The notes beneath the pieces were generated by a model that was given only the letters and a program-made list of their open reading frames with translations, had not been told where the DNA came from and made no database searches. The translations under genes and the position numbers were made by a program. This document shows positions 8,067 through 17,225 of a stretch of DNA of 64,000 bases, piece by piece; positions within the stretch are counted from its first letter, which is position 1, and the number at the start of each line of letters is the position of its first letter. Source of the DNA: Bacteroidales bacterium (GTDB lineage: Bacteria; Bacteroidota; Bacteroidia; Bacteroidales; JAAYJT01); contig JACZJK010000042.1 in assembly GCA_014860575.1 (NCBI GenBank), positions 62,001 through 126,000 on the forward strand. Direction: 5' to 3'.

Positions 8067-9146
8067 CTAAACGTATTCAATAATCTCAGCCTGGCCTTTG
8101 AGAACCAGCATTCCATTGGAGGCAAGGGAATCGAGATCATTAACTATAGGGTAAACTGTTATCGGAGCAATCTGGTCAACGCGCCTTGTAATTTCGTCGG
8201 TGAATTTTTTGTTATTTAATATATTGCCTGTCAGCAGGATTGAATCTACTTTGCCTTCCAGTACGGTAGCCATTGCACCAATTTCTTTGGCAACCTGGTA
8301 AGCCATTGCGTTCACATAAAACCACGCTTTTTCGTCGTTGGCGGCAAGACGCATTTCAATTTCACTGAGGCTGGAAGTTCCAAGGTAAGCGGATAAACCG
8401 CCTTCATCGGTGATCATTTTGCGAACCTCTTCCCTGGTATATTTTCCGCTGAAACAAAGCTCTACAAGATCGCCGACCGGAAGAGAACCACTGCGCATAA
8501 CGGCAAAAGGTCCATCGCCATCAAAAGCCTGGTTTACATCTACAACCTTTCCCTTACGGTGTGCGCCAATCGAAATACCTCCACCACCGATATGGGCAAC
8601 AATTAGATTGAGTTCGTTGTATGGCTTGTTGATTGACTTGGAATACTCGCGTGCCACATATTTATGGTTCAGGCAATGAAAAATGGATTTGCGTTCAATC
8701 AATGGATGCCCGCTCACCCTTGCCAGGTCGTCGAGTTCATCAACTACAACCGGATCGCCAAGATAAGCTTTTGCAGCAGGCAGTTGTTTGGCAATTTCAT
8801 CGGCAATTAAACCTCCCAGGTTGGTGGCATGGCGGCCCATTACACCTGTGCGCAGATCTTTTTTCATTTGTTCGTTTACCTCATAAATTCCGCTTTTTAA
8901 CGGCTTGATCAGTCCACCACGGGCCATGATCACTTTGATAGCGCCAAGCTCAATTTCGTTGTCTTTAAGTTCGTTCATAATGGCATCCACGCGGAATAAA
9001 AGCTGATCGTTGATATCATTGAAACTTTCGAGTTTGTCGGGTTTGTGCCTGATGGTTTTCAGAAACGTAACTTCACCGTTCTGATAAATAGCCATTTTTG
9101 TTTTTGTGACTTCAGGATAAATGACAAGGATTTTGGTGTTCAGCAT
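8067..9146 (-). CDS. buk: Butyrate kinase
   Basis: A 359-residue acetate/propionate/butyrate kinase family protein (ASKHA fold). It reversibly converts butyryl phosphate and ADP to butyrate and ATP, the last step of one butyrate fermentation route, and often also acts on isobutyrate. Visible signatures are ILVIYPEVTKTKMAIY at the N-terminus, VIMARGGLIKPLKSG, NLIVAHIGGGGISIGAH (phosphate binding) and ILLTGNILNN near the end. Length and blocks match Buk rather than AckA. The usual partner, phosphate butyryltransferase (ptb), is not adjacent. Isobutyryl-CoA mutase lies 1.4 kb upstream on the same strand. Confidence 0.92.
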   Translation of the reverse strand: MLNTKILVIYPEVTKTKMAIYQNGEVTFLKTIRHKPDKLESFNDINDQLLFRVDAIMNELKDNEIELGAIKVIMARGGLIKPLKSGIYEVNEQMKKDLRTGVMGRHATNLGGLIADEIAKQLPAAKAYLGDPVVVDELDDLARVSGHPLIERKSIFHCLNHKYVAREYSKSINKPYNELNLIVAHIGGGGISIGAHRKGKVVDVNQAFDGDGPFAVMRSGSLPVGDLVELCFSGKYTREEVRKMITDEGGLSAYLGTSSLSEIEMRLAANDEKAWFYVNAMAYQVAKEIGAMATVLEGKVDSILLTGNILNNKKFTDEITRRVDQIAPITVYPIVNDLDSLASNGMLVLKGQAEIIEYV

Positions 9147-9180
9147 AGCAGACAGGATATAAGGTTGGTAAAAAAACGCT

Positions 9181-9188
9181 CAAAGTTA
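9181..9188 (-). promoter_or_regulatory. Candidate -7 box for buk
   Basis: The minus strand reads TAACTTTG (TAnnTTTG consensus) 34 bases before the buk ATG at 9146. No good -33 box is evident 18-20 bp upstream. Confidence 0.4.
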
Positions 9189-9269
9189 CACAAGTGTTCG
9201 GAATTGAGTGGGATCATATTATATTTTACATGATCAAACCTTCCCCCTAGCTATTAAATCCTCGTTCAC

Positions 9270-9300
9270 TTGTTTTCACCCAAATTCATCACTATATTTG
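9270..9300 (+). promoter_or_regulatory. Bacteroidetes-type promoter upstream of the orphan gene
   Basis: TTG at 9270-9272 is followed after 20 bp by TATATTTG at 9293-9300, matching the TTTG/TAnnTTTG promoter of the phylum. The next gene starts at 9630, so the leader would be about 320 bases. That leader holds only small hairpins (GAGG/CCTC near 9505, CCAGG/CCTGG near 9551, TGGTCAGACCA near 9592) and no recognised RNA family. Confidence 0.5.
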
Positions 9301-9629
9301 CATAACTCTTTAAACTGAAGGTTAATGAAAAATATAATCAGGCATTTTTGATCTTTGAAACTTTTAATAAAACTTTTGAACACTACATGCTTTACTATCC
9401 CCATATTGCTCAATCATCTGACTAACCACGCTTCCTTGAATTGCTAACTGTATTGTCCAATTCCAATGCGGTTGAATTTATTAAACAAGATACTCTTCCT
9501 TAACGAGGGATAGCCTCATAAAACTAGTATAACTTATCAGGAATTTTAACCAGGTCTTGGCCTGGCTTTAATATTACCCGCCACTGTATGGTGGTCAGAC
9601 CATTATTAATTAAAATTGGAGGAATTATT

Positions 9630-10340
9630 ATGGACAAATTCAATGGTTACCTTTACGCGATGTTGGCTGAAATAGGTTCACGATCAGAAGGGCCAGCCTA
9701 CTACTTACAATTACTTGAACCACAAAGGGATATCACGGAATACCCCATCAAAAAGAAATCGGAACTGTGGGATATTGACCCGGTGCTGCATGCGTTCCTG
9801 GCAAGAAAGATCTCGATTGGAGGCGAACTGCAGGAAGGCCGTATCAACTACAAAACTATCATTCCTTATGGCGAAGAATTAACAGGCGAATTGCCAGCAA
9901 ACGAGCCAACCATCAGCAAGCTCAGTATGCAACTTTCATTCGTGGGAAACACTTACTCGGCCGAAGATCAAATGATGTGGGTGAATAAAATGCCACAGAT
10001 TGGAGGACCTCCACCTTTTCTGAACAACCTGAAAATAATCCTGGATTACAGATGGCTTGCCGTTGGCGAATACCGGGGCTCTTGCCCTACCTCCCAATTC
10101 TTTGAATTTACCATTCATGATCCTAACAGGACACTGATCTGGGAATGGGGTAAGACAATCAAGTTTAGCAATACCCATAATTCTTTTGAATTGACCGGGA
10201 ATTACAAATATTCATTCAATGTTGACTGGCCATTCTTTAACCACGCCATCCAGCATGAAGGTGATTATATAGTTACTGCCAAATTTCTGGCAACCGGGAA
10301 TATCCTTAAAAAAACCCTGAAGGTAACATTTGTTCACTAA
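9630..10340 (+). CDS. Conserved-looking orphan protein, function unknown
   Basis: A 236-residue protein without signal peptide or membrane segment, not recognised. The ATG at 9630 has GGAGGAATT just upstream, an almost ideal Shine-Dalgarno site that is unusual beside the other genes here and fixes the start; the ATG at 9588 is ignored. The N-terminal part has charged helical-looking stretches. The C-terminal half (FFEFTIHDPNRTLIWEWG, then GDYIVTAKFLATG) looks like an all-beta, Ig-like or BsuPI-like fold, but this is a guess. It stands alone between the divergent buk and the convergent icmF. A pair of AT-rich palindromes lies about 135 bp after the stop. Confidence 0.6.
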   Translation: MDKFNGYLYAMLAEIGSRSEGPAYYLQLLEPQRDITEYPIKKKSELWDIDPVLHAFLARKISIGGELQEGRINYKTIIPYGEELTGELPANEPTISKLSMQLSFVGNTYSAEDQMMWVNKMPQIGGPPPFLNNLKIILDYRWLAVGEYRGSCPTSQFFEFTIHDPNRTLIWEWGKTIKFSNTHNSFELTGNYKYSFNVDWPFFNHAIQHEGDYIVTAKFLATGNILKKTLKVTFVH

Positions 10341-10473
10341 GGAATGTTGAGGCAATTACAGGAGCGGTTGTTGGTAGATCCAGTGAGCAATGATTGTTGA
10401 ATTTATGAAGGCTTTTCTATCTGCGATAAATGAGCTGTGAGTTTAATATGCCCTTTTAAGCGTATAATTCGAT

Positions 10474-10503
10474 AAAGCTAGATAGCTTTAAAGCAATTGC
10501 TTT
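10474..10503. repeat. Two adjacent palindromes after the orphan gene
   Basis: AAAGCTA-GA-TAGCTTT (10474-10489) is followed immediately by the perfect palindrome AAAGCAATTGCTTT (10490-10503). They lie between convergent genes and may act as a weak bidirectional terminator or as a binding site. The T run is too short for a confident terminator call. Confidence 0.45.
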
Positions 10504-10548
10504 TGTACCTTTTGAATAAAATAGAAAAAATTGTAATTGTACCGGATT

Positions 10549-13500
10549 CTACATATTCCTCCGGTACTGCCCACCCACTTCAAACAACGCCTGGGTGATC
10601 TGTCCTAACGTACAGTTCTTTGTGGCTTCCATCAAAGCATCAAAAGTATTTTGATTGCGTAGGGCAGATTTCTTGAGGTTGTCAAGTGCAATATGAGATT
10701 CCTCTTCGTTGCGAACCAGGAGGTTTCGTAGTGTTGCAATCTGGTTTTGCTTTTCCTGTTCGGTGGCACGGATCACTTCGCCTGGAATAGTAGTGGGCGA
10801 ACCGCTTGCCGAAAGGAAAGTGTTCACACCCATAATGGGTAGTTTGCCGCTGTGCTTCAGGTGTTCGTAATACAATGATTCTTCCTGGATCTTGTTGCGC
10901 TGGTACATGGTTTCCATGGCGCCGAGCACACCACCGCGTTCCGTAATACGTTCAAATTCCTGTAATACGGCTTCTTCCACTAGATTGGTAAGTTGCTCAA
11001 TGATGAAAGAACCCTGCAGCGCATTCTGGTTCCTGGCGAGGCCCAACTCATGGTTGATGATCATTTGTATTGCTACCGCCCTGCGAACCGAATCCTCGGT
11101 GGGCGTAGTGATTGCTTCGTCGAAAGCGTTGGTGTGAAGGGAGTTGCAGTTATCATAAATAGCGCCCAACGCCTGCAAGGTGGTACGGATATCGTTAAAC
11201 TCAATTTCCTGGGCATGCAGCGAACGCCCGGATGTTTGAATATGATATTTCAGTTTTTGTGAACGATCAGAGGCTTTGTAAAGATGCTTGAGTGCTTTTG
11301 CCCAGATTATTCTTGCTACACGGCCTATCACTGTATATTCGGCATCCAGGCCATTGGAGAAAAAGAAGGAGAAGTTGGGTGCAAAATCGTCTACTTTCAT
11401 TCCGCGGGAGCGGTAATATTCAAGGAAGGTGAAGCCGTTGGCCAGTGTGAACGCCAGTTGCGTGATAGGATTTGCGCCGGCTTCAGCTATATGATACCCG
11501 GAAATAGAAACCGAATAAAAATTCCGGACCTTCTTAGTGATAAAATATTCCTGGATATCGCCCATCATTCGCAGGGCAAATTCTGTTGAGAAAATACAGG
11601 TGTTCTGCGCCTGGTCTTCTTTCAAAATATCGGCCTGAACCGTTCCACGTACAGCCGATAAAGTATCAGTTTTGATCTTTTCATACACTTCAGCCGGGAG
11701 CACCTGATCGCCGGTAACGCCCAGCAGCATGAGCCCAAGTCCGTCATTACCATCGGGAAGTGGACCATTATACATCGGGCGTGTGGTTTTGCGATCCTTG
11801 AAAATCTTTTTGATTTTTTTCCCGACTTCGTCAGTCAGGCCATGTTTCCTGATATATATCTCACACTGCTGATCAATGGCCGTGTTCATAAAATAGCCAA
11901 CCAATGCCGGCGCCGGGCCATTAATTGTCATGGAAACCGAAGTAGCCGGATCAGCAAGATTGAAGCCGGAATACAGTTTCTTGGCATCATCAAGACAGCA
12001 AACCGAAACTCCGGAGTTGCCTATCTTACCGTAAATATCTGGCCTTTCACCAGGATCGCGACCATACAATGTAACCGAATCAAAAGCCGTGGAAAGACGT
12101 CGTGCGGGCATGCCTTTACTCAGGTAATGAAAACGCTTGTTTGTGCGTTCAGGAGCGCCTTCGCCGGCAAACATGCGTGTGGGGTCTTCGGCTTCGCGTT
12201 TGAATGGGAAAACACCCGCTGCATAAGGAAATTCACCGGGAACATTTTCTAGCAGCTGCCATTTCAGTAGGTCTCCCCAACCCATAAATTCAGGGAGGAC
12301 GATTTTTGGAACCTGCAGGTGCGAAAGCGTTTCGGTGTGGGTTTCAACACGAATGGTTTTATTGCGAACCGTATACTCAAAAACCGCGTCGCTATAACTT
12401 TTCTTTAATGTTTCCCAGGATTCAATGAATCGAAGGTTTTCGGGTTCAAGCTTTGCTTTGATCTTTTCGGCTTTTTGTAAAAGGGATTTCTTCAGGTTCG
12501 AATCGGTCTCATTATCCTTGCCCATGTTCTCAGCGCTCAGCATAAGTGCATAATATTCCTGTGCAAGCGTTGATTGCTCCTCACTCCATGTATTATAGTT
12601 GCGAACCGTTTCGGCAATCTCAGAAAGATAGCGCACCCGTGAAGCTGGAATAATCGGAGTCATTTTTCCCGGCTCTTCCTCTACATGTAGTTTCCTGGAG
12701 AAATCCTGCATGGTGCGGTCGTCAATCATTTTGATGAGCGCGGTATACATGCGGTTCACACCCGGATCGTTAAACCGCGAGGCAATGGTTGGATAAATTG
12801 GCAGGCTTTCAGGATCGGACTCGAAAAGGAGGCGGTTGCGGGTGTATTGCTTGCGCACATGATTGAGGGCATCGGCTGCACCGGGGCGGTCGGCTTTGTT
12901 GAGCACAACCATATCAGCGAAATCGAGCATGTCAATTTTTTCAAGTTGGGTTGGGGCGCCAAATTCAGGGGTCATTACATAAAGCGCAAGGTCAGCATGC
13001 TCGGTTATTTGCGAGTCGCTTTGGCCTATCCCGGAAGTTTCAAGCAAAACAAGGTCAAATCCTGCATTTTTGATGATGCAGAGTACATCTTTGATATGTT
13101 TTGATAGAGCAACATTGGCCTGGCGTGTTGCCAGCGAACGCATATATACGTTCGGATGATGCACAGCATTCATACGGATGCGGTCGCCAAGCAAGGCGCC
13201 ACCGGAGCGTTTGCGTGTAGGATCAACCGAAATAATGGCAAAATGTTTTTCGGGAAAGTCAACCAGCAAGCGACGGATGATTTCATCGGTCACGGATGAC
13301 TTTCCTGCGCCTCCGGTTCCTGTAATCCCAATCACCGGCGACTGGATGCGACTGCAATCTTTGGCAATAGTATCAAGTAGCGTGCGGGTTTTTTCAGGAT
13401 AATTTTCGGTTGCCGTTATAAGGCGGGCAATGGTTTGCGGATTGTTGTGGCTTATGTCTTTGGCTTCAATTGATATATCTTTGCCGAGTGGGAAATCCAA

Positions 13501-13926
13501 CTTTTCAACCATATCGTTGATCATGCCCTGCAAGCCCATGGAGCGGCCATCGTCAGGCGAATAAATGCGCTCAATGCCATAATCCTGAAGTTCTTTGATC
13601 TCGTGGGGAAGGATCACACCACCGCCACCGCCAAATATTTTGATGTGTCCCGAACCGCGCTCCTGAAGCAAATCGTACATGTATTTGAAATATTCCATGT
13701 GGCCGCCCTGATAAGATGAAAGCGCAATGCCCTGAACATCTTCCTGGATAGCGCAGTCCACAATTTCCTGCACGGAACGATCGTGCCCGAGGTGTATGAC
13801 TTCGACGCCGGTGGATTGAATAATCCGGCGCATCACATTGATGGCGGCATCGTGCCCATCAAACAGCGAAGCGGCGGTTACAACGCGGATATGATTCTTT
13901 GACTTGTACGGTTCAATATTATTCAT
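10549..13926 (-). CDS. icmF: Fused isobutyryl-CoA mutase (IcmF)
   Basis: A 1125-residue fusion. Residues 10-140 are the B12-binding domain ([10 protein letters not shown] at 22-31, the D-x-H-D-x-x motif). Residues 195-410 are a MeaB-like G-protein chaperone (P-loop GTGGAGKS 203-210, NKAD 343-346). The rest is the TIM-barrel mutase. It interconverts isobutyryl-CoA and n-butyryl-CoA using adenosylcobalamin, and the GTPase part guards the cofactor. Two positions that hold Tyr and Arg in methylmalonyl-CoA mutase here read Phe (GVFPF, residue 573) and Gln (DQAQNTC, residue 774), which favours the isobutyryl enzyme. The cofactor-making adenosyltransferase is at 44917-45486. A TAGTTTTG -7-like box lies upstream at 14054-14061. 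Confidence 0.93.
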   Translation of the reverse strand: MNNIEPYKSKNHIRVVTAASLFDGHDAAINVMRRIIQSTGVEVIHLGHDRSVQEIVDCAIQEDVQGIALSSYQGGHMEYFKYMYDLLQERGSGHIKIFGGGGGVILPHEIKELQDYGIERIYSPDDGRSMGLQGMINDMVEKLDFPLGKDISIEAKDISHNNPQTIARLITATENYPEKTRTLLDTIAKDCSRIQSPVIGITGTGGAGKSSVTDEIIRRLLVDFPEKHFAIISVDPTRKRSGGALLGDRIRMNAVHHPNVYMRSLATRQANVALSKHIKDVLCIIKNAGFDLVLLETSGIGQSDSQITEHADLALYVMTPEFGAPTQLEKIDMLDFADMVVLNKADRPGAADALNHVRKQYTRNRLLFESDPESLPIYPTIASRFNDPGVNRMYTALIKMIDDRTMQDFSRKLHVEEEPGKMTPIIPASRVRYLSEIAETVRNYNTWSEEQSTLAQEYYALMLSAENMGKDNETDSNLKKSLLQKAEKIKAKLEPENLRFIESWETLKKSYSDAVFEYTVRNKTIRVETHTETLSHLQVPKIVLPEFMGWGDLLKWQLLENVPGEFPYAAGVFPFKREAEDPTRMFAGEGAPERTNKRFHYLSKGMPARRLSTAFDSVTLYGRDPGERPDIYGKIGNSGVSVCCLDDAKKLYSGFNLADPATSVSMTINGPAPALVGYFMNTAIDQQCEIYIRKHGLTDEVGKKIKKIFKDRKTTRPMYNGPLPDGNDGLGLMLLGVTGDQVLPAEVYEKIKTDTLSAVRGTVQADILKEDQAQNTCIFSTEFALRMMGDIQEYFITKKVRNFYSVSISGYHIAEAGANPITQLAFTLANGFTFLEYYRSRGMKVDDFAPNFSFFFSNGLDAEYTVIGRVARIIWAKALKHLYKASDRSQKLKYHIQTSGRSLHAQEIEFNDIRTTLQALGAIYDNCNSLHTNAFDEAITTPTEDSVRRAVAIQMIINHELGLARNQNALQGSFIIEQLTNLVEEAVLQEFERITERGGVLGAMETMYQRNKIQEESLYYEHLKHSGKLPIMGVNTFLSASGSPTTIPGEVIRATEQEKQNQIATLRNLLVRNEEESHIALDNLKKSALRNQNTFDALMEATKNCTLGQITQALFEVGGQYRRNM

Positions 13927-14053
13927 GACAGGGATTTTGGATTAAACACATAAACCCGGGCTTTGTTGATTTATCTGAAATTGTGAGCCTGTATTCCAAA
14001 CTGTTTTATTAAAAAATTCCTGCTTTTTGGATGCTTCAGTGTGAGGCTCCTTG

Positions 14054-14061
14054 CAAAACTA
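14054..14061 (-). promoter_or_regulatory. Candidate -7 box for icmF
   Basis: The minus strand reads TAGTTTTG, fitting TAnnTTTG, about 127 bases before the icmF ATG. No clear -33 partner. The 120-base leader shows no cobalamin-riboswitch B12-box that I could recognise. Confidence 0.3.
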
Positions 14062-14130
14062 AAATAAATATCTCTGTTTCTGTAGAGCGGCCAGGCTTCA
14101 CAAAAATACAGAGTTTGATGCAGGTAATGG

Positions 14131-14159
14131 TTGGGGCATACTTCTAATTGCTAATTTTG
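14131..14159 (+). promoter_or_regulatory. Bacteroidetes-type promoter for nadD
   Basis: TTG (14131-14133), 18 bp, then TAATTTTG (14152-14159) fits the phylum's -33/-7 pattern. The nadD start lies about 80 bases downstream. Together with the divergent icmF box at 14054, this accounts for most of the 313-bp spacer 13927-14239. Confidence 0.5.
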
Positions 14160-14239
14160 ACTTGCTTAAACAAACGGCGGATTGCTGGCATTTCCGGCAA
14201 AATACGATTGCTGATTCATTTATAAACCTCTGACCAGTC

Positions 14240-14830
14240 ATGAATCCTGATAAAATGAAGACAGGACTTTTTTTTGGTTCGTTTAATCCGTTGCACAACG
14301 GACACCTGATCATTGCAAGGTATATGCTTGAACACGAAAGCCTTGATGAGGTCTGGTTTATCGTTTCCCCTCAAAATCCGCTAAAGGATCCAGCATCGTT
14401 GGCCAGCGCTGAACAGCGGCTTGAGATGTTGAATGTGGCTGTTGGCTCTGAGCCCAGGCTCAAAGTAAGTGATGTGGAGTTTTGGATGCCAAAACCTTCT
14501 TATACTTTTGATACGCTGGAGTTACTATCAAAAAATCATCCCGAGAGAAGCTTTTTTCTAATGATAGGTTCGGATAACCTAGAAGAGTTCCAGCTTTGGA
14601 AAAACTATGAGCAGATTTTAGAAAAATATCAACTGCTGGTTTATCCAAGGCAAAAGAAAGTTAGCAGCCCCTTTGCCAGCAGACCCAATGTTACAATTAC
14701 ACAAGCTCCGCTGATAAAGATTTCGTCCACAAAAATCCGCAAGCTTCTGAAGGAAGGTAAAGATGTGGAATCATTTATTCCCCGTGAAATCATGAAATAC
14801 ATCATGGATCATGAGTTATATGGCATTTGA
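14240..14830 (+). CDS. nadD: Nicotinate-nucleotide adenylyltransferase
   Basis: A 196-residue nucleotidyltransferase that makes deamido-NAD from nicotinate mononucleotide and ATP. The N-terminal nucleotide-binding motif GLFFGSFNPLHNGHL contains the H-x-G-H signature, and IKISSTKIRKLL near the end is the conserved S-x-T-x-x-R block. A second ATG five codons in (14255) starts right at MKTGLFFGSF and is an equally good start. It completes, with pncB and pncA 7 kb upstream, the nicotinamide-to-deamido-NAD path. The stop codon abuts that of the convergent hydrolase without a single spare base. Confidence 0.92.
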   Translation: MNPDKMKTGLFFGSFNPLHNGHLIIARYMLEHESLDEVWFIVSPQNPLKDPASLASAEQRLEMLNVAVGSEPRLKVSDVEFWMPKPSYTFDTLELLSKNHPERSFFLMIGSDNLEEFQLWKNYEQILEKYQLLVYPRQKKVSSPFASRPNVTITQAPLIKISSTKIRKLLKEGKDVESFIPREIMKYIMDHELYGI

Positions 14831-15631
14831 TCAGGCTTTATTTATCCTTTTCGTAAAATCACTTATTACTCCAAGCGTAATTTCCGGCGCTTCCAGATAA
14901 CCCATATGCCCTACTCCTTCAAGTAACAATGCTTCGGCGTGCTTAGGAAGGGCAATCTGTTCTATCACTTTATCAATTGGGATTCGGGTGTCCTGCTTGC
15001 CGGCAATGAAAAGCACTGGAATTGTCAACGTTTGAAGCAGATCACGCCATCCGTGTCTTACCTTCATCCCTTCCAATGCAGCCACCAATCCTTTACCCGA
15101 AATGCTTCCCGCCTGATTTGTAAGCACTTCTATTTCACTGGCCAGGCGCTCACGGTTGGCAGGGGCAAATAAATCGGGAATAAACTGGTTGATAAAGCCT
15201 GAGCGGTCTTGTCGTACGATCTCAATGGTGCGATCGCGGTTGTGGCGGGCTTCTTCATTATCGGCATCCGCCTGCGAATGGAAAAGAACCAATCCTTTCA
15301 GAAATTCAGGATAAAGATGGGCAAAAGCCAGCGCCACATAACCACCCATGCTGTGTCCGACCATCACACATTGCTGAATCCTGCAAAAAGAAAGCACTGC
15401 ATGAACTACCTCTGTCATAAATTCCATGCTATGCACAGCTTCGAAATTCGCGGAGCGGCCATGCCCGGGCAAATCCACGCAAATCACCCGGAAAGATTTT
15501 GAAAGTTCTTCTGAAAAGGGTTTCCAGATTGCAAGCGATTCAGTGAATCCATGCAGCAACACCAGCACAGGCCCTTCGCCTGTATCGGTGTAATGTACGT
15601 TCTGTGAACGAAATTCAATGTATTGGCTCAT
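14831..15631 (-). CDS. Alpha/beta hydrolase
   Basis: A 266-residue soluble alpha/beta-hydrolase. Oxyanion segment LLHGFTES (26-33), nucleophile S94 in GHSMGG, acid D214 in GKQDTRIP and base H242 in GVGHMGY complete the catalytic triad. The cap region (about 120-200) gives no clear substrate. Relatives include esterases, MenH-like and peroxidase-like members. It is convergent with nadD, their stop codons directly adjacent. Its own upstream region is a low-complexity TTCAAA-type tract with no obvious promoter. Confidence 0.82.
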   Translation of the reverse strand: MSQYIEFRSQNVHYTDTGEGPVLVLLHGFTESLAIWKPFSEELSKSFRVICVDLPGHGRSANFEAVHSMEFMTEVVHAVLSFCRIQQCVMVGHSMGGYVALAFAHLYPEFLKGLVLFHSQADADNEEARHNRDRTIEIVRQDRSGFINQFIPDLFAPANRERLASEIEVLTNQAGSISGKGLVAALEGMKVRHGWRDLLQTLTIPVLFIAGKQDTRIPIDKVIEQIALPKHAEALLLEGVGHMGYLEAPEITLGVISDFTKRINKA

Positions 15632-15644
15632 AAGTCAGGTTTTT

Positions 15645-15795
15645 GCAAGTTCAAAATTCAAAGCTCAAAGTCTAAAATTCAAAGTCTAAAGTATTAAGCT
15701 CTAACTCCTTCAAATATTGAAAAATTATTCGCAGAACAGAATTATATTATGATACCATGGTCTTCCTTTGAATTTTGAACTTTGAATTTTAGCCT
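15645..15795. repeat. Short-period TTCAAA/TTTGAA tracts in a spacer
   Basis: The 171-bp spacer between the Xaa-Pro peptidase stop and the hydrolase start has drifting copies of TTCAAAGTCTAAAA (15650-15692) and, at the other end, the complementary words TTTGAATTTTGAACTTTGAA (15767-15789). The two ends could pair as a loose hairpin. It is one of the phrase-like tracts seen throughout the window. Confidence 0.65.
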
Positions 15796-15802
15796 TTGGG
15801 CT

Positions 15803-17191
15803 TTATTTCTTCATGATCTCTTCTATCTCAGCCACGGCTTTTGGCACGGGCTTGCCAAGCAACTGATACCCATCGGCTGTGATCAGGATATCATCTTCGA
15901 TGCGAACACCACCAAAACCTTTGTATTCCTCAACTTTGTCGTAATTGATAAACCCGGTATGGAGTCCTTCGGCTTTCCATTTGTCAATGAGCGCAGGAAT
16001 GAAATAGATACCAGGTTCAACTGTCAGCACGAATCCTTCCTGCAGGCGGCGGCCAAGGCGAAGGTAGGCGGTTCCAAACTGATCGCTGGGTCTTATTTCA
16101 TCATCGTAACCTACATAAATCTGGCCGAGGTCTTCCATATCGTGCACATCCAGGCCCATCATGTGGCCAAGGCCATGAGGGAAAAACAAAGCGTGTGCTC
16201 CGGCCTTAACGGCATCTTCCATATTTCCTTTCATCAAACCGGCTTCCTTCAGGCCATTGGCGATGATCCGGCTTGCAAGCAAATGAACTTCCTTGTAAGT
16301 GATTCCCGGGCGGCAGGCTTCAATAGCTTTCACGTTGGCTTCGAGTACAATTTCATAAATGGCTTTCTGTTTGGGTGAGAATTTCCCGCTGACAGGAACT
16401 GTGCGGGTAAAGTCGCTGGTATAATCCATGAAAGTGGCTGCACCGGCGTCAATCAATAACAGATCGCCATCTTTCATCACGTTGCCATGAAAATGATTAT
16501 GCAGTGTTTCGCCCCGAACCGAAAGGATCACAGGGAAAGAAGTTCCGTTGCCTTTACTCAGGGCAATGCCTTCGATCGCACCGGCAATTTCCTGCTCAAC
16601 TAAACCCGGACGGGCCATTTTCATGGCTGTGGTATGCATCTCATATCCTGTATTGCAGGCTTTTTCAATTTCAGCAATTTCATCGGCATCTTTTACTGAG
16701 CGCTGTTTAATTATAGCTTTGACCAACTCAAGTGATGCGTAATTCTTAATTTGTGATGGATGAATGCCAAGCATTTTTTCAAGCAGCAGAATATTCTTTG
16801 CCCGGTAAGGCGGGGTAAAATGAATCTTGCGGCCTTGTTTCACCGCGTCAGCTATATATCCGGAAAGTTTAATGTAAGGTTCAGTAATGCTGACGCCAAC
16901 TTTATCTGCCTTATCGCGCATTGATTCCTGGAGTCCCATCCAGATGATGTCTTCAATATCAATATCATCGCCAAAAAGAATATCGCTGCCATTATCAATA
17001 TCAATGATGCCTGCCAGGCCGGCAAGGTTATGCCCAAAGAAATACAGGAAATTGCTATCCTGCCTGTAATGATAAGTGTTGGCCGGATAATTCATCGGGG
17101 CATCCTCGTTGCCCAAGAACAATATCAATCCGGATGATACATCTTTTTTTAGTTGGTTTCTTCTTTCGGTGTAAACGCTTTTGTTGAACAT
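15803..17191 (-). CDS. Xaa-Pro aminopeptidase family (M24B) protein, second copy
   Basis: A 462-residue M24B (pita-bread) metallopeptidase that removes an N-terminal residue preceding proline. The five metal ligands are in place: Asp in LLIDAGA, Asp in YTSDFTRT, His in HGLGHMMGLDVHD, Glu in TVEPGIYF and Glu in VRIEDDIL. The N-terminal creatinase-like domain covers residues 1-170. It lies 34 bp after a second M24B gene on the same strand and is probably co-transcribed. The two differ clearly in sequence, so they are old paralogues that may differ in substrate or location. No signal peptide is seen. Confidence 0.88.
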   Translation of the reverse strand: MFNKSVYTERRNQLKKDVSSGLILFLGNEDAPMNYPANTYHYRQDSNFLYFFGHNLAGLAGIIDIDNGSDILFGDDIDIEDIIWMGLQESMRDKADKVGVSITEPYIKLSGYIADAVKQGRKIHFTPPYRAKNILLLEKMLGIHPSQIKNYASLELVKAIIKQRSVKDADEIAEIEKACNTGYEMHTTAMKMARPGLVEQEIAGAIEGIALSKGNGTSFPVILSVRGETLHNHFHGNVMKDGDLLLIDAGAATFMDYTSDFTRTVPVSGKFSPKQKAIYEIVLEANVKAIEACRPGITYKEVHLLASRIIANGLKEAGLMKGNMEDAVKAGAHALFFPHGLGHMMGLDVHDMEDLGQIYVGYDDEIRPSDQFGTAYLRLGRRLQEGFVLTVEPGIYFIPALIDKWKAEGLHTGFINYDKVEEYKGFGGVRIEDDILITADGYQLLGKPVPKAVAEIEEIMKK

Positions 17192-17225
17192 GTTATGTGT
17201 TTTAATTGGGATTTATAAATTTCGT

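Noticed and set aside
10549-13926. Methylmalonyl-CoA mutase
   Set aside because: The fused G-protein domain between B12-binding and mutase parts, and Phe and Gln at the specificity positions, fit IcmF instead.
13927-14053. Cobalamin riboswitch before icmF
   Set aside because: The leader is long enough but I see no B12-box-like conserved core.
14828-14833. Overlap or frameshift between nadD and the hydrolase gene
   Set aside because: The two stop codons simply abut on opposite strands and both proteins have normal ends.
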